DNA of 64,000 nt, from the NCBI RefSeq assembly GCF_017591425.1, contig NW_024465777.1, positions 2,480,001 to 2,544,000 of the forward strand. Reading direction: 5' to 3'. This DNA is from Ochotona curzoniae (taxonomy: Eukaryota > Chordata > Mammalia > Lagomorpha > Ochotonidae). Made by a program: the position numbers and the translations under genes. Every line of letters begins with the position of its first letter. Positions within the stretch are counted from its first letter, which is position 1. Positions 1 to 11,806 of this stretch are shown here, piece by piece. The notes under the pieces were generated by a model. That model saw only the letters and a list, made by a program, of their open reading frames with translations. It was not told where the DNA came from and did not search any database.

Positions 1-539
1 GTGGATCTGAATGTACAAGGCCAACAGAACATCAGTCTCCCCTTTAAGCAGGGCTCAAACCACAGCGTGACCCCAGAATCACATGCTACTCCCCAAATCC
101 CTGCCTGCTACTCTGTGGTACCAACTGCCTGGTCCAAAATGGGAGCGTGAATTTAAGCTTAGCAATAAAACATTCTCTTACTCTGAGAAGCAGAGAGCGT
201 GCGCATTTATACAAAACCACAATCACAACATCCACAGGCCCACACAAACCAACTTAACAGGTTTTGTCACTAGACCAAACCAGAATTTTGTAAATTAACT
301 GCTTACAAAACATTAAATAAATTAAAAAAAAAATAGATAAAATAAAAAAGGGAAAATAGTTATTCTGTAGGATACATCAGGTATGACTCCTTTAATCTTG
401 GCCATCATTGAACTTCATCTTGACCTTTAACTCTTTAAGTGCTTGTCAGAAGGACTTGTCATGAGATGCTTGGCCAAATATGACAGATGGCTTTATCTTT
501 AACTTTGGAAAACAACCTTTTCCCCCTTTTGTAGGTAAA
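1..539. other. SRSF10 intron 2 sequence, no coding exon seen
   Basis: The sequence is AT-rich and free of SINE or L1 sequence, unusual for this window and compatible with a conserved regulatory intron. A second possible minus-strand acceptor (TTTTGTAAGCAG next to TTAATT, near 301) follows a long T-rich tract. No sequence matching the rest of the SRSF10 RRM was recognised. Confidence 0.5.
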
Positions 540-739
540 GCGAGGCTTTGTCTCCCATTAGGCTTGTCCTTCTTCCAGCTTTTCTTTATTTTTTCTTTTC
601 CCAAACTCATCCCTTCTCTTCAAGCCTGATCCTTAAGAGGTCTTTGGCTTGTCTACTTGCCTTAAGTGTTGAACTCTACTCTAACGGTTCTTTCATGCTT
701 TCTCTTTGGGGTCGCCATAACTGTACAGCTTTACAATGT
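540..739 (-). other. SRSF10: candidate autoregulatory alternative exon of SRSF10 (exon 3)
   Basis: On the minus strand a pyrimidine-rich tract ending TTGTTACCTCAG abuts ACATTG at 740/739, a convincing U2 acceptor. The next 200 nt are strikingly purine-rich (many GAA, GAAG and AAAGA words), as expected for an exon bound by an SR protein. An AATAAA lies at 590-585. Splicing the 17-nt short exon 2 to this acceptor enters a frame that stops at a TGA after about 16 codons, so the product would be non-productive. The 3' end of the exon cannot be fixed; the AATAAA lacks a clear GU-rich downstream element. Known from the literature: an autoregulatory exon exists in this intron. Inferred: this is that exon. 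Confidence 0.5.
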
Positions 740-1181
740 CTGAGGTAACAACAGAGGACAGCAAATTAGGGGACAATATTAAAGAAGTTTACCTCGTTAC
801 ACAATTTGTTTTTGATCAAGTGATTCAAATTAACAAACAAGAATAGCAACTTTAATTGCTAAGCACAAGAACATATTAACTTTTAATTTGACTTAAAGGT
901 GGTAGCAACCAGAGTGTATTCAAATTTAAATCACATATAATCACTGATTTCAGTTTCAGAAGCATGAATGGGAATTTAAATATTTCACTATTTTTGATTA
1001 ACTTTAAGAAATAGTAAGAGCAATGTGAGTTGAAGTTAATTTTCAAAAATTTGAAGACATAAGACATTTATTAGAAGACTATAAAACAAACAAAAAAAAA
1101 CCACAAAAAACACTACTTTTCAGATGTTACCACTTACATAAACTTGAATTTCAAACTTCAACACCCCTCACTACTCAGTCA

Positions 1182-2814
<1,633 letters not shown>

Positions 2815-2900
2815 CTAACGGGTTCAGTAAACCGTCCGCGGCCCAGGCTCACACACAGACCCACACACAGCCCGAGCGCTCCGCTACGGCGCCGACCTCT

Positions 2901-2910
2901 TCTCGCGAGA
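2901..2910. promoter_or_regulatory. palindromic TCTCGCGAGA promoter element
   Basis: A perfect 10-bp palindrome matching the CGCG element bound by BANP (earlier linked to ZBTB33/Kaiso) at CpG-island promoters. It sits about 120 bp upstream of the SRSF10 start codon. A one-mismatch version, TCCCGCGAGA, is at 2943-2952. Confidence 0.7.
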
Positions 2911-3019
2911 CTTGCCTCCCGCCGCCACCGGCAACGGCTCTCTCCCGCGAGATCGCCGGGCGCCGGCGAGCGCCTGCGCGGACCGAGAGCTGAGCACGCG
3001 CGGCGCTCGGGCCGCCGTC

Positions 3020-3024
3020 ATTGG
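3020..3024 (-). promoter_or_regulatory. CCAAT box (NF-Y type) upstream of SRSF10
   Basis: GTCATTGGCTCCGC on the plus strand gives GCCAATGAC on the minus strand, in the orientation of SRSF10 and about 240 bp upstream of the ATG, inside the CpG island. Confidence 0.5.
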
Positions 3025-3060
3025 CTCCGCTCCTCTTCAGCTCGCGCGCTTTTTCTTTGG

Positions 3061-3655
3061 ATGTGCTTTTTTTTTCTTCGTCCCTCTTTTTCTGTCTGGC
3101 CAACCCCTCCGCCCCCCGGGGAATTTCTGGAAGGGGACGCCAAACTAAGAATTTAGAATAATTACAAATGGACGAATTCCATTACATTATAATTCGGACA
3201 CGCTGCTCCTTAAAATGCCAAGGTAGGCCCTGGCTTTTCTCAGATCCTTGACCAGCGTGACAAGACTGTAGATAAGGGAAGGGAGGAGGTGTTTCTCCTT
3301 GTGGAGGGGCAGGCCTGGCCCCGCCACGCACGACGTGTCCGCTGAGTGAAAACGGCTCCCGCTTTCCGGGGGCATGGGTTCTTGGGTTGCTGGAAGATTT
3401 CCACGTAGACACCATTTCATTTCCAACAGGCATGTTTGCCGTGGGTCTCAGAACCCCTTGACAGACTTAGAAGTTGTGGAAGATCTTAAAAAGAGTTTTT
3501 CTGGAATGTTCTTTCATTACGTGGGCTATGGTATTTACAGAGTTAGAAAATTGGAGAAAACTTTGGCTAATTAATACACATGCCGCTGCTTTTCGACCAC
3601 ATTATCGTATCCCTCAGCCTCTGAACAACCCCGGTCCCACTTTCATTATTGAAAC
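3061..3655. other. intergenic sequence upstream of SRSF10, no gene seen
   Basis: GC content drops after 3060. I see no exon, repeat or RNA gene here; short overlapping ORFs have no recognisable protein. Confidence 0.5.
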
Positions 3656-4118
3656 TGTGAGAGGAGTTAAGACTGGGTAGTAGGTAGTTAGGGTATTCTG
3701 GGTCCCCAAGTCATTTTTCCTGAAATATAAAGGGATATTTTTCCCCACCCTGTCTTGAGTTCCCCAGAGCATGTCTCTCCCAAGACAAGTACATATCTTA
3801 TCAGGAACATACTTCCCCGAGAGAGAGGGCGACATTAACATGTCAACTCCCCACCTGAAACCTCAGCCCCATTCTGTCTCCCAGCCATTGCCAAGGGGGA
3901 GGGCTTCAGACTGGCCTCTATCATTAGAAAGGGACCAAGGAACTTGGCCAGTGACACCTTGCTGGCCTTTTGTCCCAAGGCCAGGTACCATGGAAACCAG
4001 GAATTTTCTCACTATGGCAGGGGGTAAGGGTCCTTCCTATCTCAGAGCCCCATCCCGTCACTAGGACGGGAGTCTCCTCTCAACTTTTCTAATAAATCTT
4101 GCTTTAAAACTGTGTTCG
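3656..4118 (+). mobile_element. endogenous retroviral LTR, copy 1
   Basis: Begins TGTGAGAGGAG and contains AATAAA at 4091-4096 near its 3' part, as LTRs do. Its first half is clearly homologous to 4822-5100 (shared words CCCCAAGT, CCAGAGCATGT and TCTCCCAAG). It is interrupted after 4118 by an A-tailed repeat; sequence resembling its continuation resumes near 4433-4495. Confidence 0.6.
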
Positions 4119-4432
4119 TCTATGATGGACTATGTCAACCGGTGGATGCTTCAAAGACCTCATAGTACTTGGAGTGGCAAGATTGGCAGCGATTCATAAA
4201 TGTTGAAATATCAAAACCACTTGAGCAAGAACCTCAGAGCATACCCTACATCCGGGACCTGGGGAGGGTGGGAAATTGGGTGGGTCTTCTCCCTTAATAC
4301 CCCCTTTAAATATGAAGGAAACAATATGGAAAAAATAATAGTCTTACCCACTTTCCTGTAGCCCTTGAACCTTTTTACCCTAATAACTATGTAAAGATTG
4401 TAAAAATATAATTAAAAAAAAAAAACTGAAAA
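4119..4432 (+). mobile_element. 5'-truncated copy of VNTR composite element (3' module and A-tail)
   Basis: Matches, on the opposite strand, the block at 49,774-50,100: CTATGATGGAC near the start, GGAGTGGCAAGATTGGCAG in the middle, and TTACCCACTTTCCTGTAGCC then AAAATATAATT and an A-run at the end. Only the 3' module is present, as expected for 5' truncation during LINE-type reverse transcription. It splits the LTR to its left. Confidence 0.65.
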
Positions 4433-4545
4433 TTCACACGAAAATTCTTCTCTCCTGCTAGACGAGAATTGAGGTTGCTGCCATATTCGGGGTTAAAAAA
4501 ACCCTACAACAAAAGTTTGGGGGAGTGTTTTGTTTTTGTTTTCCC
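4433..4545 (+). mobile_element. likely remainder of LTR copy 1 and its flank
   Basis: GAAAATTCTTCTC and GAATTGAGGTTGCTGCCATAT resemble GAAAATTCTTTC and GAAGTGAGGTTGTTGTCATAT at 5347-5394 in the second LTR copy, so this looks like the U5 end displaced by the insertion at 4119-4432. Confidence 0.4.
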
Positions 4546-4815
4546 TTTTAAGATTTGTATTTGAAAGGTACAGCTATAGAGAAGGAGAGAGAGAAAGCAG
4601 TGGTTTTCATCTGCTAGTTCACTCCCCAAATGGCCAAAAAAAATCCAGAGCTGAACTCACCTGAAACCAGCAGCCAGAAGCTTCTTCCCAGTCTCCCAGG
4701 CATTGCAGGGTCCCAAGGCTTTGGGTCGTCCTCCACTGCTTTCCCAGGCCACAAGCAGGGAGCTGGATGGGAAGTGTAGGGAGCTGGATGGGAAGTGCAC
4801 CCATTTGTTTGGCTG
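4546..4815 (-). mobile_element. pika CSINE, head missing
   Basis: Tail-to-body part of the SINE in minus orientation, ending before the tRNA-like head. A 21-bp body segment (AGGGAGCTGGATGGGAAGTG plus one base) is tandemly duplicated near 4757-4798, probably by slippage. Confidence 0.8.
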
Positions 4816-4821
4816 CTAGTG

Positions 4822-5400
4822 TGTGAGGAGTCAGATGGGATAGTAGGCAGCTAGGGTTTTTCTGGTCCCCAAGTAATTTTTTAAAGAGAAAATTGTATTT
4901 TCTCTTCCATGTCTTAATTTTCCCAGAGCATGTTTCTCCCAAGGATGCTCTTTTGCCTCAAAGGACACAGGGGCAGAGTTAACATCATTTCACAATCCTG
5001 AAGTGACGCACCTAATCTCATCTCCACGCCACTGTCCGAGAGATGGTTCCTGGATCAGCTTATCGTTGGAAATTAGCCAGTGCCCATCTGAGGCTTGATT
5101 CTAAACCAGATGCCACTGTGAATGATTTTGTCCTTTGTAGTAACTCCCCTGAGATGGTGCATGAAAGACACCATCTCCACCATTAACTCGAGTTTTTCTT
5201 TCCCTTCTCCTGTCATTATGACAGGAGGTCCTGCATTTTTTTCCCCCCTGTGGACACAAGGAGCCCCCGCCTGCTACCATGGCAGGAGCCTTTTTTTTTT
5301 TTCTTTTTTCTTTTTCTCCTGCATTGCGAACAGGAATTGTCTGCATGAAAATTCTTTCATTTGAGACAAGAAGTGAGGTTGTTGTCATATTTTCACATCG
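4822..5400 (+). mobile_element. endogenous retroviral LTR, copy 2
   Basis: Starts TGTGAGGAG and follows LTR copy 1 (3656-4118) through its first 280 bp. The 3' half carries T-rich tracts and the GAAAATTC...GTTGTCATAT block that marks the end of the family. No poly(A) signal is as clear as in copy 1. Confidence 0.5.
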
Positions 5401-5734
5401 ACCATCCTATAACACTAGCAGGCAGAGGGGTAGGCTACTGAGCCACTGTGCTATCCTCAGTCAAGGGGTTTTGATCTGGAGCCCACTCCTAGATCCTTTT
5501 CTTGGGTCCCTGTTAGAATGCCTGTGGGCGTGTAGCTCAGGGCCAAGCTGAGAGCAGGGACTCAAGTGCTGCTTAATTAAAATGAAATTTCATTTCAAAA
5601 AAAGGCCCTGTGTGAGTTAATTTTTTTGTATTCAAGGCAAGTAAGCGATTGACAAGGGCAGTGGTGGTGTCCTGCGCTCTGTGGCAAGGCTGGTGTCTCA
5701 AACTAATGTTTCCCAAAACGCTTTGCACATCTAA

Positions 5735-6000
5735 TGCATTGAAATGTTTATTGATTATCTGCTCTGTGTCCGGCATTGTGCTGGGTATTCAAGGAGAAAC
5801 AACTCAGCTTGTATTTCTCAAGCAATTAGTAAAATAAGCAAGTTAACAGCTGGAGGAAGTGTAAGTTAGTAATAAAACAGCAGTAATATGGTAGGAACGT
5901 TCTTTGTTTTTAGTTTTTAAGTGGAAGGTTGTCTAGGAAGGCCTCGTTGAGCAAGTATATTTAGGGGCATGAAAACAGACTCTTGCAAATTGCCTTAATT
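5735..6000 (+). repeat. ancient L2-like fragment
   Basis: TTATTGATTATCTGCTCTGT then GGCATTGTGCTGGGTATTCA matches the decayed ancient mammalian LINE2-type 3' region that reads 'tattgagcacctactatgtgccaggcactgtgc'. Followed by the expected GAAGGCCTC-GAG phrase near 5936. Confidence 0.55.
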
Positions 6001-6224
6001 ACTGACTGAAATGTACATGGTGGTAGCACTGTGGCCTTTCAGTTTAATAGAATACAGGTTTAGACCAGAGCCTATAAATGTAGTTGGGACTGCCAAGTCA
6101 TCTATGGGCCCTGCGGACCCTGAAAATGCTCCTTGTTCAAAACATACTAAGAAGAAGAAGGAAATACTAAGGACTTTGGGACGGGGAGGATAGCATTGGA
6201 GTGCAGGGAATTAACTGAGTCACC

Positions 6225-6524
6225 ATTTGCGAGCATCCCAAATCTGAGTGTCAGTTTGGGTTCAGATTGTTTTGCTTCCAATCCAACTTCCTATTGATGC
6301 ACCTGGAAGGCTGCATTAGATGACCCGAGTGTTTGGGCCTTTGCTGCTCTCATGGGAAAGCTGTGGAGTTCCTTGCTTCTGGAATTGGCCAGGTCCAGCA
6401 TAGCCTGGATCTTTAAAGCCATTTGAGAGGTGAACCAGTAGATGGAAGTTCCCTTTCTTCCTCTTCCCCCCCTTTTCTTTCTCTTTATTGTCTTGCCTTT
6501 CAAATAAATAAATATTAAAAAATA
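6225..6524 (+). mobile_element. old lagomorph CSINE
   Basis: Decayed body and tail: GGTGAACCAGTAGATGGAAG, a pyrimidine-rich stretch, then CTTTCAAATAAATAAATATT. Directly abuts another old copy in the opposite orientation at 6525. Confidence 0.65.
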
Positions 6525-6775
6525 AAGTCTCCCATCTGCTAGTTTTCCCCACAAGTGCTCACAGCAGTCAGGGCTAGGTCAGGCTGAGGTCAAGAGCCAA
6601 AGACTCAGTCCAGGGCTCCCACTTGGTGCCCAGCACCCAGGTGCAGAAGCCATCACCTGCTGTCCCCAGGATGTGCACTAGCAGGAAATTGGTCCTGGAG
6701 TAGGGCTAGCCCCACAACCCAGGCCCTCTGCTGTGGGATGTGAGTGCCCCACGTAGCACATCACCAATCTCCTGC
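6525..6775 (-). mobile_element. old lagomorph CSINE
   Basis: Reads CATCTGCTAGTTTTCCCCAC, then GCTAGGTCAGGCTGAGGTC and GATGTGCACTAGCAGGAA, a C-repeat in minus orientation lacking its A-rich tail because it is truncated at the junction with the previous copy. Confidence 0.65.
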
Positions 6776-6949
6776 TTCTAAAGGACCAGGTGTTGGTCTT
6801 GGAAAATGGTGTGTTGGCACTGACTCTCAACTTGAAGAAATAATGTTTATTTGGATTTATGTCAGAAACTCACTGTCTTTGGGTCCTATTTTCAGAACTG
6901 CACAAATAAAAGCTGAATGTAAAATAGATCACTATGTAATTTCTTAGTC

Positions 6950-7830
6950 TCTGGGCAATCCTCTGCTAGGATAGTTCTTGCTGGTCAATATGAGAGCCAT
7001 GGCTATGAGTGTGCCAGGCTGGACAAGGTGGCAGCACCTGTTGGTGTACCTGTGGGCCAGGTCTAGGGGTAGGGTTAGGCTGAGCTAATATGCAGCATTC
7101 ATGAGTGTGAATGGCAGTCAGATAGCATGTGAGAAGGGCTGGACTAGTTTCCTGCACATGTCAACATACAGGAGCTGAGGCTAGGGACAGGCTTGATTGG
7201 GGTTATTTGAGGTCACCCTGATTAGGCTGCAGTACCTAGTGATGCGTGTAAGGGCTGGGCTTTTGGAGGGGTGGATTGGACTAGTCTGCAGCACTCATCA
7301 AATTTCATAGGTGATGGGGCTGAGGGCAGAACTGAACAGGTAACTGAATTTACTCATATTTGCATAGGCTGATGCAGATGTCAGACTGAACCAGACCCCA
7401 CACCAGCTGACATATACAAGAATCAGGTCTGCGATCACCCCAGGTGAGGTTTATTGGGGGACTTCCCAACTAGACAGCTGGACTTAGACTCCGGCCACAG
7501 GGAAAATGACAAAATATGTGGCCCAAATTTGGAGTGCATGCGTTGGGACTGGGCTTCCTTGGTTGCTGATGCATGTGCAGTGGCCAGCAAGCCCAGATGC
7601 ACACAGAGGACATGTCAGCTAGATCATCTGGGCCAGCAAAGCATGATGAGTGACTTCAGACATACAGTAGGCAAACAGGAAGAAAGCGAACTGATTTTAG
7701 ATGGACATGGAAATCCCCATGGAAAAATGAGCTAATAAGCAGGTCCAAAAGCTTAGTGCCAGGTAGAACAAGCAGTAGCTGAAAGATACTGGGAGCCTGG
7801 CAGAAGATAAAGTTTATTTAAACAAAGTCT
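6950..7830 (+). mobile_element. VNTR composite element, partial copy
   Basis: Degenerate tandem units (gctgggc/aggctgg-type words separated by 'gcagcacc..' and 'gcatgtg') occupy about 6960-7440. They are followed by a module clearly homologous to 40,440-40,640 (GTTTATTGGGGGACTTCC, TTTGGAGTGCATGCGTTGGG, GTGCAGTGGCCAGCA). The A-rich end is not present. Confidence 0.6.
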
Positions 7831-8073
7831 CTTTCTAAAGACTTCTTTTGGCCTTGACGCCCGCCCCCTCTCTGGTGCCAAGAACGCTTCTTTCCTGCTG
7901 GTGTAGGAGGACACACAAGGGTGTTCATTTCTTGCTTTCAGGAAAAAAGGGGGAGGTTGGCCTGCGCTTCTGGCACCTGCTGATTTTCAAGAATCTAACT
8001 CAAAATAATCCATATCCCATCACCCTTCAGGAGCTTAGGTCACCACTGAACGATCCATCACAGTGCACAGAGG

Positions 8074-8396
8074 GGCCCAGCATGGTGAAGTCTTCATCTT
8101 GCAAGGGCTGGGATCCCATATGGGCATCAGTTCATGTCCCAGTGGCCCTACTTCCCATCCAGCTCCCTGCTTACGGCCTGAGAAAGCAAGCGATAGAGGA
8201 TGGCCCAAGGCCTTGTGATGCTGCACCCATGTGGGAGACCCAGAAGAAGCCGGAGCCTGACCTCAGATTGGCTCGGCTCTGGCCACTGCAGCCACTTGGG
8301 GGAGTGAATCAGCGGATGGAAGATCTTTTTCTCTGTTTCTCCTCCTCTCTGTCTATCTAACTTTCCAAAAAAAAAAAAAATACATCTTTAAAAAAA
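8074..8396 (+). mobile_element. pika CSINE, near complete
   Basis: From GGGGCCCAGCATGGTGAAG through GGGATCCCATATGGGCATCA to CTAACTTTCC and an A-run. The head is intact but the B-box is changed (GTTCATGTCCC). Confidence 0.8.
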
Positions 8397-8579
8397 ACGA
8401 TGCACAGAGGTGTCAGTGGAGAGTGGGAGTTTTAGAGCAGGGAGAAGATGAGTGCCAGGTGCAGCCATTTGAGTGCCAGGTACGGCCATTGCCAAGCTGC
8501 AGCCACAGGGGCCATGGTTTATTCACCAATCTCTCTCTTCTACAAAAGAGCCTGGGGAGCCTTGAAGAGGCTGTTCTTA

Positions 8580-8893
8580 GTAAGACACTGGCCACCATAG
8601 AAGTGCCACTGACATCTGCCTTCAACAGTGACTCCCACTCAAGGATGCCTTCTGGGATCCACTGCAGCCCTGCGGCTGGGGCCCCAGGCTCCTCCCATTG
8701 GCCCCTGAAAGGACAGAGCATGGGTAAGGACTGTGGCCTGGCTGTTTCTGCCCCCAGAGGGGGATCTCTATGGGTAAGCTCCATGTCTGGGCTCTTGGCT
8801 TTGGTCTGGCCCTCCTTCAGCTCTTGTGGGCATTTGGGTGAGTGAAGCAACAGCTGAAAGGCTCTCTCATCCTGTCTCACTGCCTTTCAAATA
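8580..8893 (+). mobile_element. old lagomorph CSINE
   Basis: Strongly diverged; identified by GGGCATTTGGGTGAGTGAAG and the end CTGCCTTTCAAATAG. The body has short GC-rich inserts. Confidence 0.5.
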
Positions 8894-8904
8894 GTTTGAA
8901 AAAA

Positions 8905-9078
8905 ATGTTACACGAATGTTTATAATGCCACAAGCTATATGCACACCAGCTAATGGGTTAATATGATTTGATATATTGATGTAATGGGATTTATTCAGCC
9001 ATACAAAGAAATAAAGTGCTGTTTCATGCTACAACAAGAATGGGCCTGAAAACAGCATGCTAAGTGAAGAAAAGAAAG
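8905..9078 (+). mobile_element. L1 ORF2 3' fragment
   Basis: GGGATTTATTCAGCCATACA and TGCTACAACAAGAATGGGCC then ATGCTAAGTGAAG are the decayed L1 phrases for the last part of ORF2. No open frame remains. Confidence 0.7.
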
Positions 9079-9079
9079 G

Positions 9080-9312
9080 AGTTGGCACTTTGAGCCAACA
9101 GGTTAAGCCATCACATGTTGTGCTAGCATCCCATATGGGTGCTTGTTCTTATCCTGGCTGCTCCACTTCCAATCCAGTTTCCTGTTAATGGAAAAGCAGT
9201 GAATGATGACCTAGGTGCTTGGGTCCCTGGGAGACCTGGAAGAAGCTCCTGCCTCCTGGTTTGGCCTGGCCCAACCCCTGTCATTATGACCACATGGAGA
9301 GTAAACTAGTGA
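9080..9312 (+). mobile_element. old lagomorph CSINE
   Basis: GTTGGCACTTTGAGCCAACA head remnant, CATCCCATATGGGTGCTTG, TGGAAGAAGCTCCTG. The tail is replaced by an inverted fragment of another copy at 9317. Confidence 0.65.
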
Positions 9313-9316
9313 GTGC

Positions 9317-9420
9317 AGGGGCCCGAACACTTGGGCTGTGCTGTGTTGCCTTCTCAAGCCAGTAGCAAGGAGCTGGATTGGAACTGAAGCAGCCATGATA
9401 CAAACTGACACTCATATGGT
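9317..9420 (-). mobile_element. CSINE fragment
   Basis: ACACTTGGGCTGTGCTGTGT, CAAGCCAGTAGCAAGGAGCT and ACACTCATATGG are body-to-head parts in minus orientation. Confidence 0.6.
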
Positions 9421-9439
9421 TCCTGATTTTCTCTTTCCT

Positions 9440-9720
9440 AATGTGGATGGCTTTTCAGAATTTCAGCACTATGCTCAAGAAAAGTGATGGAGGTGGATGT
9501 ATTGGCCTTATTCATAAAGAGATTATAAAGATCGACCCCTTCCTCCTCGCCTCTCTACCACTCTGTCCTGTTCCTGCCCTGCTGGAATAAACCTCCTAAG
9601 ATACCTCATTGTATCTTGTGTTTTCAGCTCACGGTAAAGAACCAGGTTGCGGGAATTAGCTGCCCGTAATAATATAATAATAATATTGTAATATTGTATG
9701 AACTAGAATGTGAACTAACA
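9440..9720 (+). mobile_element. endogenous retrovirus LTR (R-U5 end)
   Basis: CTGCTGGAATAAACCTCCTA holds a poly(A) signal 40-60 bp before a TTGTATCTTGTGTTTT stretch, the arrangement of a gammaretroviral R/U5 boundary. The LTR appears to end AACTAACA near 9720, where TTTGGTACC follows in the place of a primer-binding site. The U3 start was not identified. Confidence 0.5.
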
Positions 9721-11160
9721 TTTGGTACCTTGACCAGTTGGTTTCTTCCGGCACTTAGCCGTGCCACCTTAGGGCCTTTGGCCACTACCAGACCCGAACC
9801 ATGAGGACTGCGATCCATCTATAACTATCTTCATCTGTGCCAGCAAGACTCGTTAGCAGTTGTCAGAATCCGTCTCCATCCTCCCACTGGTTCCAGAATT
9901 TATCTCCAATGGCCTGTTCCTGACTTTGCCTTCACCTGCTGGCTCCAGAATTCTCTACCTCCACATGGCCATTCCTGAATTCATCTGACCTGACCATGCT
10001 AGCATCTGCCTCCATCCAGCAACGACATAGCCCAGATGCATGCTCCTGGTACTCCTCCTCCATGTGGAGCACATGAGGTATTCCCCATCTTTCTGAAAGC
10101 TAAGTTGTTGCATGCATATACTGTTACAGGTAGGGTTCCCTCCATCAGCCCTTGGAATTTTGGGTGTGGATTGGCATGTTTGTGCTCCTCCAACTAGGTC
10201 TGATTTTCCATTTTTAGGAGACTGGTTCTGTAAACCTGTAAACCCCGGCCAGGTGCCGTGTCTCCTAGCCACTGGGCTGGAAGTCCCTTGGGTCACTGCG
10301 GGGGATACCCTGTACCTCCAGGTTGGGCTGCTGGGCTGAGTTAACAACTTCGGAAACCGGTGGCATTTTGGGACCTGGCTCGTACCTTACGTAGGGGGTG
10401 ACGACCTTTTTCGAGAGCCATTTTTCCTGACCACCGGGTCGGACTGCTGGGTCATTTTCACAGACCACTGGGTTGGCTGTGATAATCAGTCCTGAGTCAT
10501 AATCATGGAAGCTATCTTTTCATCGCCAGTTCCTCCCAACACCCTCTTGGGCTGTCTTCTAGCAATTTAGAAACCTTTCAATGGGCTCGTCACCTAAAAC
10601 GTAAAACTAATACGCCTCTGTAATGTGGATTGGCCCCGGGATCCCCTAGCTAACTCCTCCAAGTGGCCGGTTAATGGCACTTTGGATCTGGACATCCTCC
10701 GGAATCTAGCTGACTACTGCATGCATTCGGAAAAATGGCGGGAAGGTCTCATTCTCTCTTTACTCTCATCTTTGTCTTTTCCATTGCTTTCTAGCCATGA
10801 AGTAGGAAATCCCAGTGCCTTCTTCCAGGGCTCTGGCACTATGCGCTTCCCCTATCTCTTCTGGCATCTTTTTAACATACCCCCATCCTATCCTCCTCCA
10901 TCAGCGGTCTCAGCCCCACCCTATCCCTCTGTCCACCATCTTGCCTTTTCTCTCTCTTCCATCCCTCTCTGAAGGTCTCCATTTGCTCTCTTCACTGGGT
11001 AGCAGACAAATATTTCCTGTTTAAACCTTTTTCTTTTTTTAACCCTTGGTCTAACTTGCTCTCCCAATTTCTTTCAGCTTGACCACACCCAACCACCCTC
11101 AGGGCCTAAATTTCTCTAGCTTTCCCTCCCACCCCTTAATTGAGAAGGGTGGGATAAGAG
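9721..11160 (+). pseudogene. endogenous retrovirus remnant: leader and gag fragment (class I/gamma-like)
   Basis: Old retroviral copy, non-functional. After the presumed primer-binding site comes a long GC-balanced leader, then from about 10,620 a gag-matrix-like stretch. Readable words are KWPVNGTLDLDILRNL and a following HSEKW, the style of class I ERV matrix proteins (WPxNGTLD). It has no start codon, and the frame is lost within about 115 codons. A proline-rich, pyrimidine-rich stretch follows at 10,740-11,000. No protease, pol or env was recognised, so the provirus is heavily deleted. The family within class I is uncertain. Confidence 0.5.
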
Positions 11161-11164
11161 ATAA

Positions 11165-11789
11165 ATGATTTAAAGTTTATTAAAAAAAAAGGGGGGGGGG
11201 AAAGGAAAAAAAGAGAAAATGAAACTTGTTCTGTAACTTAAGGTAACAGTTATATGTAAAATAATCTGGTATAGATTTGTCCAAATCCACTGATAAATTA
11301 TTCCAAAGCATGAGATAAATCTATGTGCTTGTTCACAAAATATTTCCAGGTTAAAGTAGGTGGAAGGAGCTATGGGAAGTCACAAAAAGTAAGAGAGTTT
11401 TACGTCATGTGCAATTATGTCTCTGTTCTGAAGTGTTTGGTGTTTGTGTGTGTGTTTGGTCACAGTAGTAGTTGTTCTTGTTTTAAATAGGGTGCACGTG
11501 TGACTGATTTTTGTTTAACTCATTTAGACCTCTAAATTCTTCAGTTCTAAACCAAGTCTCCTGACCTGGGGATTTCCAGCCAGATCCCTGAAACTCTCAA
11601 AGATTGTGACACAATTTAGATAATATAAATGTAATTTAAAATAATTTGGATGATATGGTTGTCATTTGGGATAATTTAGATCATGCAAAGTACATTGTGA
11701 GGTTGTAATATTATGCCAGACTTGTTGCTCTGTCACTTGTGTGTACCTAGAGCAGTGCTTGCCATAAAGAGGAACAAATTCTGCATGTC
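11165..11789. other. AT-rich sequence, no gene seen
   Basis: Contains an A-run then G-run near 11,180-11,205, a short TG-rich tract near 11,440, and repeated ATAATTTAGAT/ATAATTTGGAT words at 11,615-11,690. It continues at 12,158 beyond the SINE insertion. Confidence 0.4.
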
Positions 11790-11806
11790 AGCTTGTATGT
11801 TCTTTT

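Noticed and set aside
6950..7440. CRISPR-like array in the GC-rich repeated units
   Set aside because: Units are degenerate and continuous without spacer structure, and the genome is mammalian.
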